DNA of 64,000 bases from Rapidithrix thailandica (GTDB lineage Bacteria; Bacteroidota; Bacteroidia; Cytophagales; Flammeovirgaceae). The notes beneath the pieces are model-generated. The model did no database searches, was not told the DNA's origin, and worked only from the letters and a program-made list of their open reading frames with translations. Below, one piece after another: positions 23,885-31,340 of this stretch (the first letter of the stretch is position 1; every line of letters begins with the position of its first letter). Both the position numbers and the translations under genes were made by a program. The stretch spans positions 1-64,000 of the forward strand of contig NZ_JBDKWZ010000004.1 of the NCBI RefSeq assembly GCF_039710355.1, read 5' to 3'.

Positions 23885-26200
23885 ATGGTAGCCACAGGTA
23901 AACGGGAAATAAGGTCCGGCAGGGAATATAACCGGCTGTTTCCCTCTTTCAGCGAGCTGGAGGGCACGGATAAAATCCTCCAGCACGGGGACGTCTTCGA
24001 CACCCTGAACCTGATTGAAAAGATTGTCAAAGAGACCTTGGGTGATACGAAAAAGCTGGCCCGGCACCTGAAGGGCAAGGACCTGGAGACGACCACAAAA
24101 AATATCTTTGATTTTATCTACCGGCATATCCAATACCGGAAAGACGATCCCGGCACGGAGCAGTTGCATAGACCGCTTCGTATTTGGAAGGAACGGGCCC
24201 GGGGCGTGGACTGCGATGATTATACGATCTTTATTTCCAGTATTTTAAGCAATTTAAAGGTTCCGCATTACTACCGGATGACCAGGTACAAGGGCCGCGA
24301 CTACTACCAGCACGTGTATGTGGTGGTACCCAAAGCCGGCCACCGCCTTTCGCAAGGCCATTACGTGATCGATCCGGTAGTGGACCGCTGGAATTACGAA
24401 GTACCTTATTCAGCAAAATTTGACAGAGCAATGCAATTACCGATACAATATTTAAACGGGGTAGACGAAGAACCTTTGCCTTACGAAGCGGTAGGCCTCG
24501 GTGCGACCGGCCTAGGTGCTACCGGCCTGGGAGTTCCGGAAACCTTTGGCAACGAGTTCGACTTGTTGGGCGTTCCCGGCCTGGGAGCGGTGGACGGGGA
24601 CGGCTTGTACCGGGGCTTTTTGGACTCTTTGAAAAAGCACCTGCAAAACACCCGGATCGCGGTGTCTCAAAATCTGGCGGCCGACTATGCCGGTTACCGG
24701 GGCGTGGACCTGGCCCGGCAAATCGACTCGGTGCTCCAAGTCTGGGAGGACCCGGTGGCGAGGAGTCAACGCCTGGACGAGCTGGAGGCCTGGGAAGAAG
24801 CCCAGGAGAAGTTGTCCGGTTTGGGCGGCTTTTTTAAAAAGCTGTGGAAGGGGGTGAAAAAGGGCGTCAAAGCCGTGGGCAAGGTAGTGAAGAAAGGCGT
24901 GAAGGCCGTAGGTAAAGGGGTAAAATGGGTGGGTGACCGGGTAGGGGACGGGGTGCGTGCGGTAGGCAATGCCATTGCCCGGTACAATCCTCTTTCACTG
25001 GCGGCCCGGGGTGGTCTGGAAGCGGCTTTCCGGAGCAACCTGTTTAAGATGAGCGAGCGTCTGGGCTACGGCTATTTGAGCGAAGCGCAAGCCAGGCAAA
25101 TCGGCCTGGACCTGGACAGCTGGCGCAAGTCGGTGGACCGCTTGAAAAAGACGCGGAACCTCTGGGTAAACACTTTAAAAGGCAAGGAAGGCAATTTGCG
25201 GCATTACATTATCCGGGGTTGGGAGAAAGGGGTGAAAAAACACGGTTTGCCGTTTTTGGAACCGGCCCATATCGACCAGACGATTGGAGGGCACAAGGGT
25301 TCAGCGGCCCCGAAGGGCAATCCCACCGAACAGCAGACCCCTCAAAGCCCGGCAAAAGATCCGGAAGCGGTGAAACGGAGGATGCAAGAGCTGTTGAAAA
25401 AACGGAATCCTTTCTACCGTTTTGCATCAAAATCTTCTCCTTTAAGACCTAAAGGCATCCTTCCGGGAGGCCGGACCCCAAGTGGTTGGACCCCGGGGGC
25501 CGGCCTCCCGGGTAGCCGGACTTCAACGCCAAGCAGTAGTGTACACAGCCGTTTGCAAGCGATGCTCCGGCAAAAGAGGCGGTTTGGCTTCCGGGGCGTG
25601 GAGGGCTTGGGCGCCGCCGGCTTAGGTGTGGCCGACTTAGGTGCTACCGGCCTAGGTGCCGCCGGTACGGCGGTGGGAGGAACAGCCGCCAGCGGGTTTA
25701 TTGCCAAAATTGTATCCTGGTTGAAAGGCCTGGTGATCAAGGTAGCCAAAGGCGCGGGCAAGCTGGTAAAAGGCGGAGTCAAGGTGGTAAAAGACCTGGT
25801 AAAGGGCAACAAAAAGAAGCTGGCGGAGAAGGCGGCCGAGTTGGCGAAGAAAAAACTTCCTTTGGACAAAATCGGGATTCCGCTGCCGGGCAAAGGCCCT
25901 GTTCCGGACGGCTCTGGTACTCCGGTACCTTATGTGCCGCCTCAATACCCGTCATCCCCAACACCGCAGACGGCCGGTGGAGGCTCGATGGGCCTGGTAC
26001 TTGCCGCGGTCGCAGTGGGCGGTTTGCTGTTGATGAACAAGAGCCAAAAGCCCGCAGGCCTGAGCGGGGCACCTGCCCGGAGGAAAGGAACAAGCACCGT
26101 AAGGAAGAAAACGACCCAACGCAAAGCCACAAGCCGCAAAACAAGCACGAAACGTAACACCCCGGCCTCCCGCAGGGGGCTGGGCAAAGTCACTATTTAA
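23885..26200 (+). CDS. Transglutaminase-like protein with basic, glycine-rich repeats and membrane span (element 1)
   Basis: A 771-aa protein. Residues 60-170 carry a transglutaminase-like cysteine peptidase core: Cys110 in RGVDCDDYT, His143 in YYQHVYVVV, Asp163 in VIDPVVD. Then follow GLGAT repeats (about 205-225), a Lys/Gly amphipathic stretch (FFKKLWKGVKKGVKAVGKVV), more GLGA repeats near 575, a second Lys-rich segment and a C-terminal span (SMGLVLAAVAVGGLLLM) with a basic tail. It could be a virion protein that cuts or crosslinks the cell wall and disturbs membranes. Element 2 has 745 aa with fewer repeats. Confidence 0.62.
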   Translation: MVATGKREIRSGREYNRLFPSFSELEGTDKILQHGDVFDTLNLIEKIVKETLGDTKKLARHLKGKDLETTTKNIFDFIYRHIQYRKDDPGTEQLHRPLRIWKERARGVDCDDYTIFISSILSNLKVPHYYRMTRYKGRDYYQHVYVVVPKAGHRLSQGHYVIDPVVDRWNYEVPYSAKFDRAMQLPIQYLNGVDEEPLPYEAVGLGATGLGATGLGVPETFGNEFDLLGVPGLGAVDGDGLYRGFLDSLKKHLQNTRIAVSQNLAADYAGYRGVDLARQIDSVLQVWEDPVARSQRLDELEAWEEAQEKLSGLGGFFKKLWKGVKKGVKAVGKVVKKGVKAVGKGVKWVGDRVGDGVRAVGNAIARYNPLSLAARGGLEAAFRSNLFKMSERLGYGYLSEAQARQIGLDLDSWRKSVDRLKKTRNLWVNTLKGKEGNLRHYIIRGWEKGVKKHGLPFLEPAHIDQTIGGHKGSAAPKGNPTEQQTPQSPAKDPEAVKRRMQELLKKRNPFYRFASKSSPLRPKGILPGGRTPSGWTPGAGLPGSRTSTPSSSVHSRLQAMLRQKRRFGFRGVEGLGAAGLGVADLGATGLGAAGTAVGGTAASGFIAKIVSWLKGLVIKVAKGAGKLVKGGVKVVKDLVKGNKKKLAEKAAELAKKKLPLDKIGIPLPGKGPVPDGSGTPVPYVPPQYPSSPTPQTAGGGSMGLVLAAVAVGGLLLMNKSQKPAGLSGAPARRKGTSTVRKKTTQRKATSRKTSTKRNTPASRRGLGKVTI

Positions 26201-26213
26201 CTTTTAAAAAGCT

Positions 26214-26642
26214 ATGGTTGATTCAAAAAAACTACAAAGTACCGGCAAGAAGGTGTTGTTTATCTCTTCGGGCATGGTGTTGGAAAAGGCGGCTTCTTCG
26301 ATGCTGCCCTTGCCGGAGGGGATCAAGAAGTTTATTTCCCCGGCCCTGTTGCTGGGCTCTGCCTATGTGCATATGAGCTCGAAAAGTGAGGCGGTCAAAG
26401 ACCTGGCCGCAGGGGTGGCCATCAGTTCGGTCTTTAAGACGGCCAACCAGTTTATCCCTTCGCTGAGCCAGGGCAAAGCGGCCCAGTTCGTGCCACAGCT
26501 GGGCGAAGCGGAAGGCTACGGGGAGGAGTTTGCCGACCTGGACGCGGTGGCCGCGGACCTGGAGATGATCCCGGAAGACAGCCATTTGCTGCAAGGCATG
26601 GAAGATACGGCTTTGTTGCAAGGCGCTGCCCTGGGTATTTAA
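26214..26642 (+). CDS. Hydrophobic late protein, 142 aa (element 1)
   Basis: A basic start (MVDSKKLQSTGKKVLF) is followed by two weak hydrophobic stretches (ISSGMVLEKAASSMLPLPEG, FISPALLLGSAYVHM, KDLAAGVAISSVF) and an acidic C-terminus (EEFADLDAVAADLEMIPEDS). It is possibly a membrane or scaffold protein of the particle. It stands just before the candidate major capsid gene. Not recognised. Confidence 0.5.
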   Translation: MVDSKKLQSTGKKVLFISSGMVLEKAASSMLPLPEGIKKFISPALLLGSAYVHMSSKSEAVKDLAAGVAISSVFKTANQFIPSLSQGKAAQFVPQLGEAEGYGEEFADLDAVAADLEMIPEDSHLLQGMEDTALLQGAALGI

Positions 26643-26675
26643 ACGATTTTTCAACGTTTTAACGATTATACCAAG

Positions 26676-27308
26676 ATGTTAACTGTCAATTACGACAAGA
26701 TCACCACGCGTGCCCATGAGATGATCAAGCACGCGGCCAACACGGGGCAGTTGCCTCCGGAGACGGCCGAACGCTTTTTGTCCAACGAGCTGAAGAGCTC
26801 TTCCCATATCCTGTATGTAAAACACGAGATCACGGGCAAGTCGGATACGGCGGACCTGGTAAAAGCCTCGGACTCCAAGCAGGACGGGGTACGCAACCTG
26901 GACCGTGCCAAGCTGGACAAGTTCGAAAACATGGCGGTGGACCGCATCGGCTTCGGCTGGTTGGCCGGGGAGCAAACTTCAGCCATCGGTTTGTACTACA
27001 ATACCGTAACGGGCAGGAACGATATCCACCCGGCCTTGTTCAACGCGGACTTGCTGATCAAGCAAAACGACCGGGTCTTGTTTGAGATGCCGGTTTCGGC
27101 CTTGTTGTCCTATGAGCCGAAGGGCTTGCTGGGCGGCCCGGAGAGCACTTTTGCGGTGTATACACCTTTTATCCTTCGGGAGGAAGTGCCGGTGCGCATC
27201 CAGTTGCGTTTTCCGGAAGGCAGCAGCGTAACGCCTCCTACCGGTCAGGAAGGGGACCGTTACTGGGTGAAGGTAGAGTTGTTCGGTACCAAGACCCAGG
27301 AGAAGTAA
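26676..27308 (+). CDS. Candidate major structural (capsid) protein, 210 aa (element 1)
   Basis: The protein has a helical start (KITTRAHEMIKHAANTGQLP) and then mostly predicted strands: SSHILYVKHEITG, SAIGLYYNTVTG, ADLLIKQNDRVLFEMPVSAL, FAVYTPFILREEVPVRIQLR, YWVKVELFG. A single jelly-roll would fit, though no family was recognised. It is among the most conserved proteins of the two elements. A GC-rich stem-loop stands right behind the gene, as after many highly expressed capsid genes. The assignment is inference. Confidence 0.42.
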   Translation: MLTVNYDKITTRAHEMIKHAANTGQLPPETAERFLSNELKSSSHILYVKHEITGKSDTADLVKASDSKQDGVRNLDRAKLDKFENMAVDRIGFGWLAGEQTSAIGLYYNTVTGRNDIHPALFNADLLIKQNDRVLFEMPVSALLSYEPKGLLGGPESTFAVYTPFILREEVPVRIQLRFPEGSSVTPPTGQEGDRYWVKVELFGTKTQEK

Positions 27309-27339
27309 TTTTTCTGTTTTCTACACAATTCAAGAAAGA

Positions 27340-27362
27340 CCGGCCTGCCGCTGGCGGGCCGG
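27340..27362 (+). promoter_or_regulatory. GC-rich stem-loop behind the capsid candidate, element 1
   Basis: CCGGCCTGCC and GGCGGGCCGG form a 10-bp stem, one mispair, with a 3-nt loop. No T run follows, so it is more likely an mRNA end stabiliser or attenuator than a full terminator. Conserved at 60529-60551. Confidence 0.5.
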
Positions 27363-27399
27363 ACTGTTGAACCAATCTGTTATTTAACCCTTAAAACCG

Positions 27400-27750
27400 A
27401 TGGCAAGAGCATTTAAAAAACAAACGGAGCTGGTGCGTTTTGCGGCCGGCACGCCCGGAGGGGCAAGGACGACCACGGTGCATCTGGACAGCGCCTACAG
27501 GAAAGTGACGGGCCTGCGGATACACGAGTTTTCCGGCGGGGGCCTTTCCTTCTTTGAAATCGGCCTGGAGGACAGCAGCGGGACGCTGGTAGATACCGAG
27601 AGCAGCGAGGTGTACCATTACGCCCCGGAGAAGCCCTGGGAGCCGGTGGATTTGTCCAACCACGGGCAGCAGTTGAAAGTCAAAACGGTATTGCCCTCGC
27701 AGCCCAGTGGTGAGGTGGTGTACCAAATCGTCTTTTTGTTAGAGCGATGA
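27400..27750 (+). CDS. Small beta-rich late protein, 116 aa (element 1)
   Basis: Mostly strand-like (TTTVHLDSAYRKVTGLRIHE, LSFFEIGLEDSSGTLVDTES, LKVKTVLPSQPSGEVVYQIV). It resembles a small jelly-roll or spike-base protein; no family recognised. It overlaps the next gene by 4 bp (ATGA). It may be a minor capsid protein paired with the 96-aa product. Confidence 0.45.
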   Translation: MARAFKKQTELVRFAAGTPGGARTTTVHLDSAYRKVTGLRIHEFSGGGLSFFEIGLEDSSGTLVDTESSEVYHYAPEKPWEPVDLSNHGQQLKVKTVLPSQPSGEVVYQIVFLLER

Positions 27751-28037
27751 GTTTGCGGCAATTGGTCCCCACACTGGAAAACCCGTACGAAGACGGTCCT
27801 GTAGAGCTGGACTGTGCGGGCTTTGAAGTGCTGAACCGGGGGGCTTGTATGGTGCGGATGAGTTTTTCGGGCGGCAGTGCCCCGGGCCTGGAGTTGGCGC
27901 CGGGCGAGCAGTACCGCTCCCCCGTGCTGGAGAACCTCCGGCTCCAGGGGCCCTTGTGGCTGCGCTTTGAGGAGGGCGGCAGCCGTAACGTGACCGTGAT
28001 CAAATACACCGAACATAACCAGGAAAGTTTTGCCTAA
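27747..28037 (+). CDS. Small beta-rich late protein, 96 aa (element 1)
   Basis: Coupled to the previous gene (ATGA). The content is beta-rich: DGPVELDCAGFEVLNRGACM, VRMSFSGGSAPGLELAPGEQ, LWLRFEEGGSRNVTVIKYTE. It has the shape of a small barrel, perhaps a second minor capsid component. Overlaps the next gene by 8 bp. Confidence 0.45.
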   Translation: MSLRQLVPTLENPYEDGPVELDCAGFEVLNRGACMVRMSFSGGSAPGLELAPGEQYRSPVLENLRLQGPLWLRFEEGGSRNVTVIKYTEHNQESFA

Positions 28038-28680
28038 ATGTAGCCATTGCGGAACGGACTATACAGCGGTGCGGGTGAACCAGAAGTATTGCTCGGAACC
28101 CTGCCGGAAGCGCGCCTGGCGCCAGTGCCACCGTACAACCCCCAAACCCATGAAGGAATTGACCGAAGAAACAGCCTCACCGGGGCCGCAAAGCTGGAAA
28201 GACTATGTGATCCAGGATTTGCAGGCGAAGGTAAGGGATTATAAAGAGACAAACCGGGAGTTAACCCAGGAACTGGACCGGACGAAACGGGATTTGTTTG
28301 CCAAGGAAAAAGACCTGGCTTTTAAGGACCGGGACTACGAGTTGCAGTTGCGGGAGCGGGAGCAGAGCCGGAAAGGGGGCCTGGAGGGCATCGTGGAGAG
28401 CGCCTACCAGCACCCGGAAGCCACGTCCATGCTCCTGCAAAGCCTGAGCGGCTTTTTGGGGGCGATGAAAGGGCAAACGCCTGCCGGTATTGCCGGAGCG
28501 CCCGAAAGCGATCCGGACATTGAAAACTTTACCCACTGGTACAAGGGCCTGGGCCCGGCGGACAAACAGGCCTTTGGTCAGTTGTTGCAGGCCTTCTCCC
28601 AGGCGGAGGATTACCCCCGGGCCGCCAGTAGTATGATAAACGCATTGAGCCATGATTCCACAGTTAACCAAGCAGTCTAA
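28030..28680 (+). CDS. Zinc-ribbon coiled-coil protein, 216 aa, TTG start (element 1)
   Basis: The frame opens at a TTG directly before the zinc ribbon PKCSHCG...KYCSEPCRKRAW; no ATG is available upstream and the next Met lies behind the ribbon. Residues 60-120 form a coiled coil, and the C-terminal half (SAYQHPEATSMLLQSLSGFL, DPDIENFTHWYKGLGPADKQ) is helical. The ribbon matches the end of the 13522 protein. The coil segment RDYKETNRELTQELDRTKRD is replaced by a different coil in element 2. It could be a DNA-binding core or assembly factor. Confidence 0.58.
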   Translation: MPKCSHCGTDYTAVRVNQKYCSEPCRKRAWRQCHRTTPKPMKELTEETASPGPQSWKDYVIQDLQAKVRDYKETNRELTQELDRTKRDLFAKEKDLAFKDRDYELQLREREQSRKGGLEGIVESAYQHPEATSMLLQSLSGFLGAMKGQTPAGIAGAPESDPDIENFTHWYKGLGPADKQAFGQLLQAFSQAEDYPRAASSMINALSHDSTVNQAV

Positions 28681-28831
28681 AGGCGGCCGGCTGAAAGTGA
28701 GCCGCAGCAAACAGGAGTTGTTAAAGATCCTGGAGAAGAATTTAAGCCAGGAGTCCCTGGAGATCCTGGCGGAGAAGTCCCGCTTGCCGGGCATCAATTA
28801 TCTGATCAAAGCAAACAAAAACCTTTTATAA
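28652..28831 (+). CDS. Small helical protein, 59 aa (element 1)
   Basis: A 59-codon gene in another frame, overlapping the end of the zinc-ribbon gene by 29 bp. It encodes MIPQLTKQSKGGRLKVSRSK and then a helical segment (QELLKILEKNLSQESLEILA). It ends 3 bp before the next ATG, so it fills the operon exactly. Element 2 has it unchanged at 61832-62011. Confidence 0.55.
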   Translation: MIPQLTKQSKGGRLKVSRSKQELLKILEKNLSQESLEILAEKSRLPGINYLIKANKNLL

Positions 28832-28834
28832 TCC

Positions 28835-29476
28835 ATGGCAGCGACAGCTTTATTAGCGGCCGGATCGGCGGCCAAGGGAGTGGTGGAAGGCATCCCTCCC
28901 TTGGTGTGGAAAGCCCTGCTGGGAGCGGGGGTGGTGTTTGTGGGTTACCAGGTAGTCCGGAAGGTGCAGAAGCGGGAACAGGAGAAGAAGTTCGACCGTG
29001 CCTACGGCTCGGATACCACCTTGGGCCGTGCAGCGGTGTACGCCTCCCGTTATTACTCGGCCATGTGGGAGAATGACTTTTTCGGATGGTCGGAGGACGA
29101 AGAAGAGCTTTTCGGTACAACCCGGGATATGGCCCAAGCGGGGGTATCTTTTGGGGAGGTGACCGAAGCTTACCGGATGCGTTACGGCAAGGACCTGTTG
29201 AAAAACATCCAAAGTGCCTTGAGTCCTTCGGAGTTCGGCAAGTTCCGCCAGCTTTTGGCGGGTGATTTAAGCGGTCTGGTCTTGCCGGAGAAAGTCTATG
29301 GCAAGGGGCTGGTACCGGTGTTTTCCTCCGATCTGCAAAGCGTGCAGTACATCCAAAGCGAGCAGCCTTTGGGCATGAAGCAATCGGTGGTGCGCTTAGG
29401 GGATGTGTTCTTTGTGGAGCTGGAAAACAAGCAGCAGCGCTATTTTGTACCCCGGGATAAAGTCACTATACGATGA
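28835..29476 (+). CDS. Membrane protein with annexin-like repeat, 213 aa (element 1)
   Basis: Residues 2-40 contain a membrane span (LVWKALLGAGVVFVGYQVV), then a basic stretch. Residues about 80-145 resemble one annexin repeat: WSEDEEELFGTTRDM, VSFGEVTEAYRMRYGKDLLK, and SALSPSEFGKFRQLLAGD follow the annexin order of helices, including the Y..RYGKDL motif. Annexins bind acidic phospholipid with calcium; here only one repeat is visible. The C-terminal 60 residues form a beta domain (VVRLGDVFFVELENKQQRYF). It may bind a lipid layer in the particle. Confidence 0.55.
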   Translation: MAATALLAAGSAAKGVVEGIPPLVWKALLGAGVVFVGYQVVRKVQKREQEKKFDRAYGSDTTLGRAAVYASRYYSAMWENDFFGWSEDEEELFGTTRDMAQAGVSFGEVTEAYRMRYGKDLLKNIQSALSPSEFGKFRQLLAGDLSGLVLPEKVYGKGLVPVFSSDLQSVQYIQSEQPLGMKQSVVRLGDVFFVELENKQQRYFVPRDKVTIR

Positions 29477-30147
29477 AAGATACCCCATTACCTTTTGTGT
29501 TTGTCGCGGGTTTGTTGATTTATTTATCTACGCGCAAGCGTTCGTCACCCAAGGTACCGGGAGCACCGGTATCTAAGGGTTTTCCATTGCGGCAAGGGAG
29601 TACAGGGCCTTTGGTGAGGCAATTGCAGGCGGCCTTGTTGCAACAAGGCGGGAGTGCCGCCGCCCTGCTCCGGGCTTCCGGAGGGGCGGACGGGACGTTT
29701 GGCCGGGGGACGGCAAAAGCCCTGGTCCGGGCCGGCTATCCCACGGTAGTGGACCGCAGCACTTTTGAGCGCCTGATCAACCGTCCGGAGCCGGAGAAAC
29801 CCGCCGGTTTGCCCCAATACGTCTATGCCAAAAACCGCTACGGGGCTTCGGTGTACAAGAAGGTCAACAGCTTCTCGCTTCCCTTGATCGGGGAGACGTA
29901 TTTGGGGGCTTTACCAATCGTCAAAGTAGAGGACCAGACCTATCTGGGCAAGGCCACCGGCAAGACCAAGGGGGACTACCGGGAGGTGGAGGCGGTGTTG
30001 AACGAACGGCCGGTGCGCTTCTGGGTGGACTCGGACGAAACCAAGGTGTTTTCCGGCAGCCTGCCAGAGTTTTTGGCCTTTCAAAAGACCTATTTAAAAC
30101 ACAAGAAGCCCGAACATATCCAGCGGATTCTCAACGCTTTTAGTTAG
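29473..30147 (+). CDS. Membrane-anchored peptidoglycan-binding protein, 224 aa (element 1)
   Basis: Coupled to the previous gene (ATGA). A short N-terminal membrane span (LPFVFVAGLLIYLSTRKR) is followed at about 35-95 by a peptidoglycan-binding_1-like domain: FPLRQGSTGPLVRQLQAALL, then GADGTFGRGTAKALV. The C-terminal half is beta-rich and resembles a bacterial SH3-like domain (VYAKNRYGASVYKKV, YLGALPIVKVEDQTYL). Together with the M15 peptidase gene behind it, it probably helps cross the cell wall during entry or exit. Confidence 0.65.
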   Translation: MKDTPLPFVFVAGLLIYLSTRKRSSPKVPGAPVSKGFPLRQGSTGPLVRQLQAALLQQGGSAAALLRASGGADGTFGRGTAKALVRAGYPTVVDRSTFERLINRPEPEKPAGLPQYVYAKNRYGASVYKKVNSFSLPLIGETYLGALPIVKVEDQTYLGKATGKTKGDYREVEAVLNERPVRFWVDSDETKVFSGSLPEFLAFQKTYLKHKKPEHIQRILNAFS

Positions 30148-30207
30148 AAGGATTTACGGGAGATATTATTGATTTTCTCCTAAAATGAAAAACAAGCACT
30201 GGTGCTT

Positions 30208-30699
30208 ATGAAATACTTTCAATACAGTGAATTTGACAGTCCGGACGCCCCGGGTTCTGGCCGGAATATGGACCCGGGCTTTTTGTCCCGGCTGGACAAA
30301 GCCCGGGAATATTCCGGCATCCCGTTCAAGATCAACAGCGGTTACCGGACCAGGCGCTATAATGCGGGCTTGAAAAACTCCGTACCGGACAGCGCCCATG
30401 TGAAGGGCCTGGCCGTAGACATCGGGTTCAAGACCCTGGGGCAGGCCCATAAGATTCTGCAAGGGGCGATCAAAGCGGGCTTCCGGAGAATCGGCATCGG
30501 GGCCGGGTTCATCCACCTGGACAGCGACCGGGCAAAGCCCTGGCCGGCGGTCTGGGGCTATCCCACTACCAATCAAAAACTGCTCAGGCAGTACGAAACG
30601 GTGGTGGAAGGGGGCGCGACCTTGCAAAAAGCGGGTTCCATGGGCCTGGCCCTGGCAGCACTTTTACTCTATATCGTTTTGACCGGTAAAGAGAAGTAA
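30208..30699 (+). CDS. M15-family peptidoglycan peptidase with membrane tail (element 1)
   Basis: A 163-aa protein like peptidase M15 (VanY/endolysin type). Zinc ligands are His64 in DSAHVKG, Asp71 in LAVDIGF and His103 in FIHLD; INSGYRT and RIGIGAGFIH complete the core. A C-terminal span (SMGLALAALLLYIVLTG) anchors it, unusual for a free endolysin, so it may sit in the virion membrane. It would cleave stem-peptide crosslinks. ATG 30208 matches the start of the second copy; the longer start is a GTG. Confidence 0.82.
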   Translation: MKYFQYSEFDSPDAPGSGRNMDPGFLSRLDKAREYSGIPFKINSGYRTRRYNAGLKNSVPDSAHVKGLAVDIGFKTLGQAHKILQGAIKAGFRRIGIGAGFIHLDSDRAKPWPAVWGYPTTNQKLLRQYETVVEGGATLQKAGSMGLALAALLLYIVLTGKEK

Positions 30700-30790
30700 A
30701 CCGCTTTCCAAGCTATCGGATTGTGAATGTAACCGCATCTGTGACAAGAAGCACAGGTGCTTAATTTTCCACTCTTAAACTTTAATTTGT

Positions 30791-31168
30791 ATGCAATTCG
30801 GAATTGAAAACCTGAAAAAGATCCTGTTGGCGGTGTTTGTGTTGATCTACACCCTTTTTGAAATCTTTGAGTCCAAGTTCAAATGGATGAAGCTGTTAAA
30901 GCTTTTGAACGTGGTGAAAGAGATCCCCCGGGTGGTGGCATCGGCCCCTTTCATCGACCGGGAGCTGGACGACCTCTCCACCGAGGAACACAAAGAGCTC
31001 ATTGACTTTATCGCCGAGCGCTTCGAGCTGGACAATGAAAACTCGGAGGAAGCGATCGAAGCGGCATTGATGTGGATGGTGGCCACCGGCAACGCGGTGG
31101 AGAAATTCAAGGAACTGGGCGTGTTCAGCAAGAAAAAGAAGCAGAAAGCGGTCCATGTGTCCGGATAA
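30791..31168 (+). CDS. Small membrane protein, 125 aa (element 1)
   Basis: One N-terminal span (LKKILLAVFVLIYTLFEIFE), then an amphipathic region (MKLLKLLNVVKEIPRVVASA) and an acidic helical domain (FIAERFELDNENSEEAIEAA), ending in a basic KKKKQK tail. It might be a holin-like or virion membrane protein. It overlaps the following 61-aa gene by 14 bp. A short hairpin AAGCAC-AG-GTGCTT stands 29 bp before it at 30749-30762. Confidence 0.5.
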   Translation: MQFGIENLKKILLAVFVLIYTLFEIFESKFKWMKLLKLLNVVKEIPRVVASAPFIDRELDDLSTEEHKELIDFIAERFELDNENSEEAIEAALMWMVATGNAVEKFKELGVFSKKKKQKAVHVSG

Positions 31169-31340
31169 GGAACCCGAGCGCTTGTTGTTGATGGTGGCGG
31201 GTTTGGCCGGAGGGCTGGCCGGCCACCATATTGCCCAACACACGGAGTTTAAAACGGCCCCTATTTGGGGGAGTTTTACTGGAGCCGTGTTGGCCTATTG
31301 GCTGTTATCCAAACCTGAAGAAAAAGAAGCTGATCCATGA
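31155..31340 (+). CDS. Small protein with two membrane spans, 61 aa (element 1)
   Basis: LLLMVAGLAGGLAGHHIAQ and APIWGSFTGAVLAYWLL are two hydrophobic segments with charged ends, a size and shape usual for holins. It lies two genes behind the M15 peptidase, where a holin would be expected. The role is inferred. It shares an ATGA overlap with the large fusion gene. Confidence 0.5.
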   Translation: MCPDKEPERLLLMVAGLAGGLAGHHIAQHTEFKTAPIWGSFTGAVLAYWLLSKPEEKEADP

